A stretch of 28,763 bases of DNA from S012-135 sp964423785. Its GTDB lineage: Bacteria > Desulfobacterota > Desulfobulbia > Desulfobulbales > S012-135. Positions 1 through 8,258 of this stretch are shown in pieces. The number at the start of each line of letters is the position of its first letter. Positions within the stretch are counted from its first letter, which is position 1. Made by a program: the position numbers and the translations under genes. Location: contig CAYRGZ010000015.1 in NCBI GenBank assembly GCA_964423785.1, forward strand, positions 1 through 28,763. The letters run 5' to 3'. The notes under the pieces were generated by a model. It did not search any database and was not told the DNA's origin. It worked only from the letters and a program-made list of their open reading frames with translations.

Positions 1-50
1 AGGGCGGCCGCACGGTGGGCGCCGGCGTCATCAACGAAATCATCGAGTAG
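1..50 (+). CDS. tuf: Elongation factor Tu, C-terminal end (partial)
   Basis: The first 50 bases encode the last 15 residues of EF-Tu and a TAG stop; the fragment reads GGRTVGAGVINEIIE, matching the conserved EF-Tu C-terminus (GGRTVGAGVVxxIIE style). EF-Tu is the GTPase that delivers aminoacyl-tRNA to the ribosome. The 48-base gap to rpsJ and the position just before the S10 operon fit the common str-S10 arrangement. The rest of the gene lies outside the window. Confidence 0.93.
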   Translation, partial: GGRTVGAGVINEIIE

Positions 51-98
51 TCGGCCACCTGCTTCGTCGGCAACTCGTATTCGGGAGAACAACGCATC

Positions 99-410
99 AT
101 GATCCAGACGCAAAAGATTCGCATCAGGCTGAAAGGCTACGATCACAAACTGCTCGACCAGGCGACCCAGGAGATCGTCGATACGGCGCGGCGCACCGGT
201 GCCGCCATTGCCGGCCCGATTCCTCTGCCGACCCGGATCAGCAAGTTTTGTGTCTTGCGGTCGCCGCACGTGGACAAGAAGTCCCGCGAGCAGTTCGAGA
301 TGCGGACTCACAAGCGGCTGCTCGATATCCTCGAGCCGACGCAGCAGACCATCGACGCGCTGATGAAGCTGGAGCTCTCCGCCGGCGTGGATGTCGAAAT
401 CAAGCTTTGA
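99..410 (+). CDS. rpsJ: 30S ribosomal protein S10 (NusE)
   Basis: A 103-residue protein of the usual S10 length, opening MIQTQKIRIRLKGYDHKLLD with the characteristic RIRLKAYDH-type N-terminus and a C-terminal half ending in a hydrophobic GVDVEIKL strand. S10 sits in the head of the 30S subunit and, as NusE, also joins the NusB-NusE antitermination complex. It has an ATG start. It is the first gene of the S10 cluster and lies 27 bases before rplC. Confidence 0.97.
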   Translation: MIQTQKIRIRLKGYDHKLLDQATQEIVDTARRTGAAIAGPIPLPTRISKFCVLRSPHVDKKSREQFEMRTHKRLLDILEPTQQTIDALMKLELSAGVDVEIKL

Positions 411-437
411 TGCAGTCGTGAAAAGAAGGAATCAGCC

Positions 438-1067
438 ATGCCGAAGAAACTAGGTCTTCTTGGAAAGAAACTCGGAATGACAAGGGTGTACGACGAGCAC
501 GGCAACGCCATTCCCGTCACGGTCATCCAGACCGGCCCCTGCGTCGTTCTCCAGAAGAAAACGGTGGAAACCGACGGCTACAACGCCATCCAGGTCGGGT
601 TCGAGAGCAAGAAGGAACAGCGGTGCACCAAGCCCGAAATCGGTCACATGAAGAAGGCCGGCAAGGGGTGCTTCTACTTCGTGCGCGAGTTCCGCATCGA
701 CGACCCTGACCAGTTCGAGGTCGGTCAGGAGATCCGGGTCGAGGATCTGTTCAAGATCGGTGACCTGGTGGACGTGCGCGGCCGCACCAAGGGGCGCGGC
801 TTCCAGGGTGTGGTGAAGCGGCATGGTTTCCGCGGCGGCCGCGCCACCCACGGTTCCATGTTCCACCGTGCTCCTGGCTCCATCGGCTGTTCCGCCTGGC
901 CGAGCCGGGTCATCAAAGGCAAGAAGCTCCCCGGTCACATGGGCAACACCATGGTGACCAAGAAGAACGCCATGATCATTGACGTGCGGCCCGAGGACAA
1001 CGTTCTCCTGGTCAAGGGCGGCGTCCCCGGCCACCGCGGCACTCTGCTGCAGATTTACGTCAAGTAG
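438..1067 (+). CDS. rplC: 50S ribosomal protein L3
   Basis: A 209-residue L3 of normal length. It begins with the typical LGxKxGMTR segment (residues 8-16) and contains the conserved central loop around KGRGFQGVVKRHGFRGG (residues 118-134) that reaches towards the peptidyl-transferase centre. Where enteric L3 carries the glutamine methylated by PrmB (GQMGN), this protein has histidine (H167 in GHMGN), so that modification cannot occur here. ATG start, following an AAGGA ribosome-binding stretch. Confidence 0.97.
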   Translation: MPKKLGLLGKKLGMTRVYDEHGNAIPVTVIQTGPCVVLQKKTVETDGYNAIQVGFESKKEQRCTKPEIGHMKKAGKGCFYFVREFRIDDPDQFEVGQEIRVEDLFKIGDLVDVRGRTKGRGFQGVVKRHGFRGGRATHGSMFHRAPGSIGCSAWPSRVIKGKKLPGHMGNTMVTKKNAMIIDVRPEDNVLLVKGGVPGHRGTLLQIYVK

Positions 1068-1168
1068 GGAAGACGCGGCCCGGGACCGCCGGGGATCCCG
1101 GCGAACGATGAGCAAATCCGGTGTCGCCGGTTTTGCCGGTGCATCGCCAACGCGAGGAGAGCCAGACG

Positions 1169-1792
1169 ATGGCAGTAGTAGATGTTATCAACATAAAGAA
1201 AGAGAAGGTCGGAGAGGTCGAGCTTGCCGACGCCGTTTTCGGAGTCGAGGTCAAACCGGCCATCTTGCACGAGATCGTCCGCATGCAGCGCGCCAAGCGC
1301 CGAGCCGGTACCGCCTGCACCAAGACACGCAGCGAGGTGCGGGGCAGCAAGGCCAAGCCGTGGCGGCAGAAGGGCACCGGTCGGGCGCGGGCCGGCTACA
1401 AGCGCTCCCCCTTGTGGCGGGGCGGCGGCACGGTCTTCGGTCCGAAACCGCGCAGCTATGCCTTCAAGTTGCCGAAAAAGGTCCGGCGGCTTGGCCTGCG
1501 CATGGCCCTGTCCGCCCGTCTGGCGGAGAACAATCTCACCGTGGTGGACGACATGGGCCTGGCGGAGATCAAGACCAAAAAGTTCGTGGAGGCCATGGAC
1601 AGCCTGGCCATCGATAATGCGCTCATCGTCATTCCTGAGCGCAACGAGGTGATCGAGAAGTCGTCCCGTAACGTGCCCGGCTACAAGGTCATCGTGCCCG
1701 AGGGGCTGAACGTCTACGACATCCTCCTGCACCGGCACGTGATTCTGTTGCAGCCTGCCATCGATAAAATCCAACAGAGGTTGCTCGCATGA
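1169..1792 (+). CDS. rplD: 50S ribosomal protein L4
   Basis: A 207-residue L4. I chose the ATG at 1169 because a GAGGAGA ribosome-binding site lies 8 bases before it and the protein then opens MAVVDVINIKKEKVGEVEL as L4 does; an in-frame ATG at 1121 would add 16 unrelated residues. The extended-loop signature KPWRQKGTGRARAG followed by SPLWRGGG is present. L4 lines the exit tunnel and in enterics represses the S10 operon. The stop overlaps the rplW start (ATGA), suggesting coupled translation. Confidence 0.96.
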   Translation: MAVVDVINIKKEKVGEVELADAVFGVEVKPAILHEIVRMQRAKRRAGTACTKTRSEVRGSKAKPWRQKGTGRARAGYKRSPLWRGGGTVFGPKPRSYAFKLPKKVRRLGLRMALSARLAENNLTVVDDMGLAEIKTKKFVEAMDSLAIDNALIVIPERNEVIEKSSRNVPGYKVIVPEGLNVYDILLHRHVILLQPAIDKIQQRLLA

Positions 1793-2067
1793 ACCTGTAC
1801 GACGTGATCAAGAAACCGATCATCACCGAGAAGGCCACCAGCCTGGAGGGTAAGGTGGTGGTCAAGGTAGACAAGCGGGCCAACAAGATCGAGATCAAGG
1901 AGGCCATGGAGAAACTGTTCAACGTCAAGGTTGCCAACGTTCGGACAGTGAGCATGCGCGGCAAGCAGAAACGACTCGGTCGTCACTTCGGCCGCACCGC
2001 CGACTGGAAAAAGGCCTATGTCACCTTGGCGGAGGGGGAAAAGCTCGATTTTCTCCAGGAACTGTAA
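1789..2067 (+). CDS. rplW: 50S ribosomal protein L23
   Basis: A 92-residue L23 with the typical start (YDVIKKPIITEKAT) and the GRTADWKKAYVTL C-terminal segment. L23 lies at the tunnel exit and docks trigger factor and SRP. The start codon overlaps the rplD stop by 4 bases, so translation is probably coupled. Confidence 0.97.
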   Translation: MNLYDVIKKPIITEKATSLEGKVVVKVDKRANKIEIKEAMEKLFNVKVANVRTVSMRGKQKRLGRHFGRTADWKKAYVTLAEGEKLDFLQEL

Positions 2068-2100
2068 AAGGACGACGATCCCGACCATTTGGGGTAACAC

Positions 2101-2922
2101 ATGGCTACGAAGACCTACAAACCGACATCACCTGGCAGAAGAAATCTCGTTACCGTCTACAATCCCGACCTGGCGAAGAGGGGGCCGGAGAAGTCGCTCA
2201 CCCGTCCGCTGGCCAAGTCCGGCGGCCGCAACAACTATGGCCGGATCACGGCTCGGCATATCGGCGGCGGGCACAAGCGCAAGTATCGGGTCATCGACTT
2301 CAAGCGCGACAAGGTCGACATTCCGGCCAAGGTGGCGGCCATCGAGTACGATCCGAACCGGTCGGCGAACATCGCGCTGTTGCACTACGCCGACGGCGAG
2401 AAGCGCTACATCCTGTCGCCGGTGGGCATGAAGGTCGGCGACACGGTGGTGGCGGGCGAATCGGTGGACATCAAGCCGGGCAACTGTATGCCCATGGGCA
2501 ATATCCCGCTTGGTTCCATCATTCATAATATCGAGATGAAGATCGGCAAGGGCGGCCAGTTGGTGCGCAGCGCCGGTGCCGCAGCCCAGCTGATGGCCAA
2601 GGAAGGGGACTACGTGCTCGTCAAGCTACCCTCCGGCGAGGTGCGCAAGTTTCACCGCAAATGTTGCGCCTGCATCGGCCAGATCGGCAATATCGAGCAC
2701 GAGAGTCGCAAACTCGGCAAGGCTGGCCGGAAACGCTGGCTCGGCAAACGGCCCAAGGTCCGCGGCGTGGCGATGAACCCGGTGGATCATCCCATGGGCG
2801 GTGGTGAAGGCAAGAGCTCCGGCGGCCGGCATCCATGCACGCCGTGGGGCAAGCCGACCAAGGGGTACAAGACCAGGGGGCGCAAACCCTCCGACCGCTA
2901 TATCGTCAAGAGAAGATCCTAA
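2101..2922 (+). CDS. rplB: 50S ribosomal protein L2
   Basis: A 273-residue L2, the canonical length. It has the N-terminal KPTSPGRR segment, the SH3-like core and the C-terminal NPVDHP...GGGEG motif near the peptidyl-transferase centre. The first histidine of that motif (H230, equivalent to the functionally important E. coli H229) is kept, while the second position of the usual HPHGGGEG is methionine (M232). A local CCAC cluster follows FHRK where many homologues have CRAT. ATG start with no long leader. Confidence 0.97.
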   Translation: MATKTYKPTSPGRRNLVTVYNPDLAKRGPEKSLTRPLAKSGGRNNYGRITARHIGGGHKRKYRVIDFKRDKVDIPAKVAAIEYDPNRSANIALLHYADGEKRYILSPVGMKVGDTVVAGESVDIKPGNCMPMGNIPLGSIIHNIEMKIGKGGQLVRSAGAAAQLMAKEGDYVLVKLPSGEVRKFHRKCCACIGQIGNIEHESRKLGKAGRKRWLGKRPKVRGVAMNPVDHPMGGGEGKSSGGRHPCTPWGKPTKGYKTRGRKPSDRYIVKRRS

Positions 2923-2937
2923 CAAGGGGGCAAGATC

Positions 2938-3216
2938 GTGGCTCGTTCAGTCAAAAAGGGTCCATTCGTCGATGATCACCTGCTCAAGAAGGTCATGCAG
3001 GCCAAGGAGACCGGGTCGCGCAAGGTCATCAAGACCTGGTCGCGCCGTTCCGACATCACGCCGGACATGGTCGGCCTCACCTTCGCGGTGCACAACGGCA
3101 AGAAGTTTATCCCCGTCTATGTAACCGAGAACATGGTCGGCCAGAAACTCGGTGAATACGCCCCGACCCGGACCTTCTACGGCCATGCCGGCGATAAGAA
3201 GGGCAAGAAGAAATAG
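2938..3216 (+). CDS. rpsS: 30S ribosomal protein S19
   Basis: A 92-residue S19 beginning MARSVKKGPFVDDHLLKKV, the universal S19 N-terminus, so the GTG at 2938 is firmly the start. A GGGGG-containing site precedes it. S19 sits in the 30S head with S13. It also carries the AxTRTFxGH-type segment (APTRTFYGH) near the C-terminus. It is one of six small-subunit genes here that use a non-ATG start. Confidence 0.97.
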   Translation: MARSVKKGPFVDDHLLKKVMQAKETGSRKVIKTWSRRSDITPDMVGLTFAVHNGKKFIPVYVTENMVGQKLGEYAPTRTFYGHAGDKKGKKK

Positions 3217-3238
3217 TGCATAGTGGGAGAAACGGGAC

Positions 3239-3571
3239 ATGGAAGCGAAAGCTGTTGCCAGAAATATTCGTATCTCACCGCAGAAGGCCCGCCTGGTCGC
3301 CGACCTCGTCCGGGGCAAGGACGTGGAGAGCGCCATCAATACCCTGCGGTTCATGCCGAAGAAGGCGGCGCATATCATCCGTAAGGTCGTCGAGTCGGCC
3401 CTGGCCAACGCCAGCCAGAACGAGGCCATCGACATCGACACCCTGTACATCAAGAAGATCACCGTGGACGGCGGCCCCATGTTGAAGCGTATCCGCCCGC
3501 GGGCCATGGGGCGCGCCACGAGGATTCTGAAACGAAGCAGCCATATCACCGTCGTACTCGACGAGCAGTAA
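3239..3571 (+). CDS. rplV: 50S ribosomal protein L22
   Basis: A 110-residue L22 opening MEAKAVARNIRISPQKARLV and holding the tunnel beta-hairpin segment around GPMLKRIRPRAMGRATRI. Macrolide resistance in other species arises in that hairpin; nothing unusual is seen in it here. ATG start after a GGGAGAAACGG ribosome-binding stretch. It lies 22 bases after rpsS and 23 before rpsC. Confidence 0.97.
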   Translation: MEAKAVARNIRISPQKARLVADLVRGKDVESAINTLRFMPKKAAHIIRKVVESALANASQNEAIDIDTLYIKKITVDGGPMLKRIRPRAMGRATRILKRSSHITVVLDEQ

Positions 3572-3594
3572 GAGAACCGTAAGGAGGAAACGCT

Positions 3595-4233
3595 TTGGGC
3601 CAGAAAGTCAACCCCATCGGCTTGCGTCTCAATATCATCCGGACGTGGGATTCCATCTGGTATGCCGACCGTGATTATGCCAAGTACCTCATCGAGGATC
3701 AGAAGATCCGCAAGTTCTTGAAGAAACGGCTCTACCACGCCGGCATTTCCAAGATCGGCATTGCCCGGACCGGTGAAAAGGTCCGCATCAAACTGCACAC
3801 CGCCCGTCCGGGGATCGTCATCGGCAAGAAGGGGGCGGAGATCGAGGCACTGAAGAGGGATCTCGAAAAGCTGACCGGTCGGGCCTGCGTGATCGACATC
3901 CAGGAGGTGCGGCGCCCCGAGGCCGATGCCCAGTTGGTGGCCGAGAACGTCGCCCTGCAGCTGGAACGGCGAGTGGCCTTCCGGCGGGCGATGAAGAAGG
4001 CGGTGAATATTGCCTTGAAGTTTGGCGCCAAAGGGATTAAAGTCTGCTGTTCTGGCCGGCTGGGGGGTGCGGAAATGGCCCGCCGGGAGTGGTACCGCGA
4101 GGGGGCGGTTCCCCTGCATACCCTGCGGGCCGATATCGACTACGGTTTTGCCGAGGCCCGTACCACCTACGGGGTGATCGGCGTCAAGGTCTGGATCTAT
4201 AAGGGCGACGTGCTGACCGACGAGGAGCAGTGA
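3595..4233 (+). CDS. rpsC: 30S ribosomal protein S3
   Basis: A 212-residue S3 starting MGQKVNPIGLRL, which fixes the TTG at 3595 as the start; GGAGGAAA lies 6 bases upstream. The KH domain GxxG loop (VIGKKGAEI, about residues 79-87) and the conserved C-terminal SGRLGGAEMAR segment are present. S3 forms the mRNA entry channel with S4 and S5. A 103-base gap, longer than usual, separates it from rplP. Confidence 0.97.
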   Translation: MGQKVNPIGLRLNIIRTWDSIWYADRDYAKYLIEDQKIRKFLKKRLYHAGISKIGIARTGEKVRIKLHTARPGIVIGKKGAEIEALKRDLEKLTGRACVIDIQEVRRPEADAQLVAENVALQLERRVAFRRAMKKAVNIALKFGAKGIKVCCSGRLGGAEMARREWYREGAVPLHTLRADIDYGFAEARTTYGVIGVKVWIYKGDVLTDEEQ

Positions 4234-4294
4234 GTCGGCGGCCGGTGCGCTTGTTGATTCCGACCCCGGGAACGTAACGGAAGGTTAGAGGACA

Positions 4295-4317
4295 GGTGCC
4301 GGGGCACCACATATTTT
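4295..4317 (+). other. Small hairpin with AT-rich tail between rpsC and rplP
   Basis: In the 103-base rpsC-rplP spacer, GGTGC (4295-4299) pairs with GCACC (4304-4308) around a CGGG loop, followed by ACATATTTTT. The stem is only 5 bp and the T run is offset, so it is at best a weak pause or attenuator. Nothing else is evident in the spacer. Confidence 0.3.
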
Positions 4318-4336
4318 TGCCAAGGCAGGGTGAATC

Positions 4337-4749
<413 letters not shown>

Positions 4750-4753
<4 letters not shown>

Positions 4754-4944
4754 AGATGAACGAGATCAGGGAAATGAGCGATACCGATCTCGCCGCCAAG
4801 GCCCAGGAACTGTCGGAAGAGTACTTCCGCCTTCGGTTCCAGCACGGACTGCGGCAGTTGGAGAATCCCGCCCGCTTGCGGCAATTGAAAAAGGATATCG
4901 CTCGCATCAAGACGGTGATCGCCGAGCGGAAGATCAGCGGCTAA
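4750..4944 (+). CDS. rpmC: 50S ribosomal protein L29
   Basis: A 64-residue alpha-helical L29 (MKMNEIREMSDTDLAAKAQE) with the two long helices and the LRQLKKDIARIKTVIAER C-terminal helix typical of the family. I took the ATG at 4750 because it overlaps the rplP stop; the next ATG at 4756 is possible and would remove two residues. L29 lies near the tunnel exit beside L23. Confidence 0.95.
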
Positions 4945-4963
4945 CGAACGCAGGTAGAACCAA

Positions 4964-5224
4964 ATGTCCGAGAAAGCGAAGTCGAGGAAGACCAAGATCG
5001 GGGTGGTCACCAGTGACAAGATGGATAAGTCCGTCGTCGTCCGTACCACCCGGTTGATGAAGCACAAGCTCTACGGCAAGATCGTCCGGCGGAACGTCAA
5101 GTACATGGCCGATGATCCCAACAACGAGTGCCGGATCGGCGACCGTGTTCTGATCGAGGAATGCCGGCCGCTCTCCAAGCGGAAACGCTGGCGGGTGCGG
5201 CAGATCATCGAGAAGGCGGTGTGA
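4964..5224 (+). CDS. rpsQ: 30S ribosomal protein S17
   Basis: An 86-residue S17 with the OB-fold signature: GVVTSDKMDKSVVV near residues 13-26 and the DDPNNECRIGDRVLIEECRPLS stretch. It is a primary 16S-binding protein of the 30S body. ATG start 19 bases after rpmC. A 79-base gap follows before rplN, the position where the S10 cluster gives way to the spc cluster. Confidence 0.97.
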   Translation: MSEKAKSRKTKIGVVTSDKMDKSVVVRTTRLMKHKLYGKIVRRNVKYMADDPNNECRIGDRVLIEECRPLSKRKRWRVRQIIEKAV

Positions 5225-5303
5225 GGGATCGTCCCCGGTCGGCGGCGTTTAGGCGGCCGTCGATCTTCAGGTAAGATGCATACACTCCCAGAGCGGTGAA
5301 GTC

Positions 5304-5672
5304 ATGATTCAGAGCGAGACCGTATTGAACGTCGCCGATAATTCCGGAGCCAAGAAGGTACTCTGTATCAGGGTGCTGGGCGGCACGCGGCGGCGATACG
5401 CGCGCATTGGCGACGTGATCGTCGTGACAGTCAAGGAAGCGATTCCCCACTCCAAGGTGAAGAAGGGGGATGTCATGCGGGCGGTGGTGGTCCGGACCCG
5501 CAAGGAACTGCAGCGGCCCGACGACACCTCTGTCCGGTTCGACGAGAACGCCGCCGTGCTGCTTTCCAATGCCGGCGAGCCCATCGGCACCCGTATCTTC
5601 GGCCCGGTGGCGCGGGAGCTGCGCGCATTGGGGTACATGAAGATTATCTCGCTGGCCCCTGAGGTCCTGTAA
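5304..5672 (+). CDS. rplN: 50S ribosomal protein L14
   Basis: A 122-residue L14 of exact family length, beginning MIQSETVLNVADNSGAKKV and ending with the conserved LAPEVL. It binds 23S rRNA at the subunit interface and bridges to 16S helix 14. ATG start. It is the first gene of the spc cluster here and has a 79-base upstream spacer with no convincing promoter. Confidence 0.97.
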   Translation: MIQSETVLNVADNSGAKKVLCIRVLGGTRRRYARIGDVIVVTVKEAIPHSKVKKGDVMRAVVVRTRKELQRPDDTSVRFDENAAVLLSNAGEPIGTRIFGPVARELRALGYMKIISLAPEVL

Positions 5673-5759
5673 CCGGCAGCGAAGCAAGGGACGAGGCCGG
5701 TGTCCGTCCCCCGGCGGGGCCGGGCCGACCGATCGCCAGCCAACGGAACGAGGAAGACA

Positions 5760-6089
5760 ATGGGTTGCGGAAGAAGATTGAAAAAAAATGACCAGGTCGA
5801 GGTGATTGCCGGCAAGGACAAGGGCCGGGTCGGCAAGATCCTGAAGATTCACTCCCGGGACCGGGTCATCGTCGAGCGCGTCAACATGGTGAAGCGGCAC
5901 CTGAAGCCGAGCATGGCCAACCAGGAGGGAGGCATCATCGAAAAAGAGGCGCCGATCCATATCTCCAATCTCATGCTGATCTGCCCGAAGTGCAACAAGA
6001 CGGTGCGTACCGGCAAGAAGATTCTCGATGATGGCACCAAGGTCCGCATTTGTAAGAAATGCGGTGAATCCGTGGAGCAGAAGGCCTAA
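5760..6089 (+). CDS. rplX: 50S ribosomal protein L24, zinc-ribbon-like C-terminus
   Basis: A 109-residue L24. I chose the ATG at 5760, preceded by GAGGAAG, because the protein then opens MGCGRRLKKNDQVEVIAGKDKG, bringing the KOW motif to the expected place; an in-frame ATG at 5700 would add 20 atypical residues. The C-terminal half has a CPKC...CKKC pair (LICPKCNKTVR and ICKKCGES), the zinc-ribbon-like form of L24. L24 starts 50S assembly. The unusual N-terminal cysteine (C3) is lineage-specific or incidental. Confidence 0.94.
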   Translation: MGCGRRLKKNDQVEVIAGKDKGRVGKILKIHSRDRVIVERVNMVKRHLKPSMANQEGGIIEKEAPIHISNLMLICPKCNKTVRTGKKILDDGTKVRICKKCGESVEQKA

Positions 6090-6110
6090 GCTCGCAAAGG
6101 AGATGCTGCC

Positions 6111-6653
6111 ATGGCAGGGCTCAAGCAAGTCTACGAAAACGAATGTATCCCGGCGCTGCAGGAGCGGTTCGGCTACAAGAACCCGATGCAGGTGCCGCGG
6201 TTGGAAAAGATCGTCCTCAATATGGGGCTCGGCGAGGCGGTGCAGAACCCGAAGATCATCGACAGCGCCGTGGAGGAGCTGACGCTCATCGCCGGTCAGC
6301 GGGCGGTGGTGACCCGGGCCAAGCGGTCCATCGCCGGCTTCAAGCTGCGTGAGGGGATGCCCATCGGCTGCCGGGTGACCCTGCGGCGGGAGAAGATGTA
6401 CGATTTTCTCGCCAAGCTCATCAACATCGCCCTGCCGCGGGTGCGCGACTTTCGGGGCGTGTCCCGCAAGGCCTTCGACGGTCGCGGCAATTACGCCATG
6501 GGAGTGAAGGAGCACATCATCTTCCCCGAGATCGATTACGACAAGATCGACAAGATCAAGGGACTCAACATCGTCATCACCACTACGGCCGAGACGGACG
6601 AGGAAGCGCTGTTCTTGCTTGAACAGCTCGGTATGCCGTTCACTCGGAAGTAA
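6111..6653 (+). CDS. rplE: 50S ribosomal protein L5
   Basis: A 180-residue L5 with the signature LEKIVLNMGLGEAV (about residues 31-44), the KRSIAGFKLREGMPIGCRVTLR core and the RDFRGVSRKAFDGRGNYAMGVKEHIIFPEIDYD C-terminal region. L5 binds 5S rRNA and contacts P-site tRNA. ATG start 22 bases after rplX, with AAAGGAG upstream. Confidence 0.97.
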   Translation: MAGLKQVYENECIPALQERFGYKNPMQVPRLEKIVLNMGLGEAVQNPKIIDSAVEELTLIAGQRAVVTRAKRSIAGFKLREGMPIGCRVTLRREKMYDFLAKLINIALPRVRDFRGVSRKAFDGRGNYAMGVKEHIIFPEIDYDKIDKIKGLNIVITTTAETDEEALFLLEQLGMPFTRK

Positions 6654-6695
6654 GATAGTTCGTAACGGAGAAAACACGAGGCCAGGAGGGAGCAA

Positions 6696-6881
6696 GTGGC
6701 CAGAAAAGCGATGATGGAAAAGGCGAAACGCCCGCCGAAGTTCAAGGTTCGGGCCTATAACCGGTGTCCACTGTGCGGTCGGCCGCGGGCGTTCTTACGG
6801 AAGTTCGGTATCTGCCGGATCTGCTTCCGGACACTGGCCAACAAGGGCGAGATCACCGGCGTCACCAAATCGAGTTGGTAA
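6696..6881 (+). CDS. rpsN: 30S ribosomal protein S14, zinc-binding type (type Z)
   Basis: A 61-residue S14 beginning MARKAMMEKAKRPPKF from a GTG codon, with GGAGG upstream. Two CxxC knuckles (CPLC and CRIC) mark it as the zinc-ribbon form, shorter than the ~100-residue zinc-free S14 of enterics. The C-terminus GEITGVTKSSW is typical. S14 is in the 30S head. Confidence 0.97.
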   Translation: MARKAMMEKAKRPPKFKVRAYNRCPLCGRPRAFLRKFGICRICFRTLANKGEITGVTKSSW

Positions 6882-6909
6882 CAGCAGTAAGGCTAAGGGA
6901 GAACGAACC

Positions 6910-7308
6910 ATGTCCATGAGCGATCCTCTGGCAGACATGCTGACCAGAATCCGCAACGCGTTGATGGCCCGTTTCAAGACCGTCGAGGTTCCTGGTTCGA
7001 AATTGAAGCAGAACGTTGCCGAGATTTTGAAGCGCGAGGGCTACATCCGCGATTACCACGTTCGGCGGGACGGGGTCAAATCGACCATCATCATTGACCT
7101 CAAGTATGACGAGAACAACAAAGGGGTCATCACCGGCCTCCAGCGGGTCAGCAAGCCGGGACGGCGGGTCTACGTACGCCATGACCGCATTCCCCGGGTG
7201 ATGAGCGGGCTCGGTATCGCCGTCGTCTCCACCTCCAAGGGGGTCATGACCGACAGGGAGGCGCGCCGCCAGAAGGTGGGCGGCGAGGTCCTCTGTAACA
7301 TCTGGTAA
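6910..7308 (+). CDS. rpsH: 30S ribosomal protein S8
   Basis: A 132-residue S8 starting MSMSDPLADMLTRIRNA and ending with the conserved GVMTDREARRQKVGGEVLCNIW. S8 binds 16S helix 21 and, in E. coli, represses the spc operon at rplE; I did not identify a matching mRNA site here. ATG start 28 bases after rpsN, with AAGGGAG upstream. Confidence 0.97.
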   Translation: MSMSDPLADMLTRIRNALMARFKTVEVPGSKLKQNVAEILKREGYIRDYHVRRDGVKSTIIIDLKYDENNKGVITGLQRVSKPGRRVYVRHDRIPRVMSGLGIAVVSTSKGVMTDREARRQKVGGEVLCNIW

Positions 7309-7320
7309 GGAGAACCCACC

Positions 7321-7860
7321 ATGTCACGAATCGGCAGACAACCCATCCCGGTGCCCAGTGGCGTGAAGGTGCAACTCGGTGACGGGTCGGTCACGGTCAC
7401 CGGTCCGAAGGGCAGCTTGGAGCGAACCCTGCTTCCGGTGGTCGAACTCAAGCAGGAGAACGACACCTTGGTGGTGCTCGCCAAGGACGATTCCAAGCGA
7501 ACCAACGCGTTTCGCGGTATGACCCGGTCACTGGTCAACAACATGGTGGTCGGCGTCACCCAGGGATTTCAGCGCAAGCTGGTGGTCGAGGGGGTCGGTT
7601 ACCGGGCCAGCGTTTCCGGCAAGACCCTAACCCTGAACGTCGGTTACTCGAATCCGGTGGATTTTTCCCTGCCGGACGGCGTGACCGCCAAAGTAGATCG
7701 CAACGAGATCATCCTCGAGTCCATCGACAAGGAACTCCTTGGTCAGACGGCGGCCAAGATCCGCGCCATTCGCAAACCGGAACCGTACAAGGGCAAGGGG
7801 ATCCGGTACGCCGACGAACATATCGTCCGCAAGGTCGGCAAGGCCGCCGGCAAGAAATAG
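7321..7860 (+). CDS. rplF: 50S ribosomal protein L6
   Basis: A 179-residue L6 starting MSRIGRQPIPVPSGV, with two repeated domains and the C-terminal PEPYKGKGIRYADEHIVRKVGKAAGK segment that binds 23S helix 97. ATG start after AAGGAGAA. It lies 12 bases after rpsH and 11 before rplR. Confidence 0.97.
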   Translation: MSRIGRQPIPVPSGVKVQLGDGSVTVTGPKGSLERTLLPVVELKQENDTLVVLAKDDSKRTNAFRGMTRSLVNNMVVGVTQGFQRKLVVEGVGYRASVSGKTLTLNVGYSNPVDFSLPDGVTAKVDRNEIILESIDKELLGQTAAKIRAIRKPEPYKGKGIRYADEHIVRKVGKAAGKK

Positions 7861-7871
7861 GGGGAATCACG

Positions 7872-8240
7872 ATGGGAAAGACGAATCCGAGAATCCTTGC
7901 GCGCCAGAAACGGGTCAAGCGCATCAGGAAAAAGATTTCCGGTACCCCGGAACGGCCGCGACTGCGGGTGTTCAAGAGTGCCCGGCATATCTACGCCCAG
8001 ATCATCGACGATACGCGCGGTCATACCCTGGCCGCCATGTCCACCCTGGACAAGGCGATCCGGGAAGATGCCAGCCTCACCGGCAAGACGGCCCGGGCCA
8101 GGAAGGTGGGCGAGCTCATCGCCGCCCGCGCCAAGGCCGCGGGCATCGAGGCGGTGGTCTTCGACCGGGGCGGTTACATTTATCACGGCCGGGTCAAGGC
8201 CGTATCCGAGGGCGCCCGGGAGGGTGGTCTCAAGTTCTAG
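7872..8240 (+). CDS. rplR: 50S ribosomal protein L18
   Basis: A 122-residue L18 with a basic N-terminal arm (ILARQKRVKRIRKKISGTPERPRL) and the RPRLRVFKSARHIYAQIIDD strand region. It ends with the FDRGGYIYHGRVKAVSEGAREGGLKF element that is nearly universal in L18. It binds 5S rRNA with L5 and L25. ATG start after GGGGGAATCACG. Confidence 0.97.
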   Translation: MGKTNPRILARQKRVKRIRKKISGTPERPRLRVFKSARHIYAQIIDDTRGHTLAAMSTLDKAIREDASLTGKTARARKVGELIAARAKAAGIEAVVFDRGGYIYHGRVKAVSEGAREGGLKF

Positions 8241-8258
8241 TACGCGGAGGAAACAACC

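Noticed and set aside
5700..5759. 20-codon N-terminal extension of rplX
   Set aside because: The ATG at 5760 has a GAGGAAG site and gives the normal L24 start; the upstream residues do not resemble L24.
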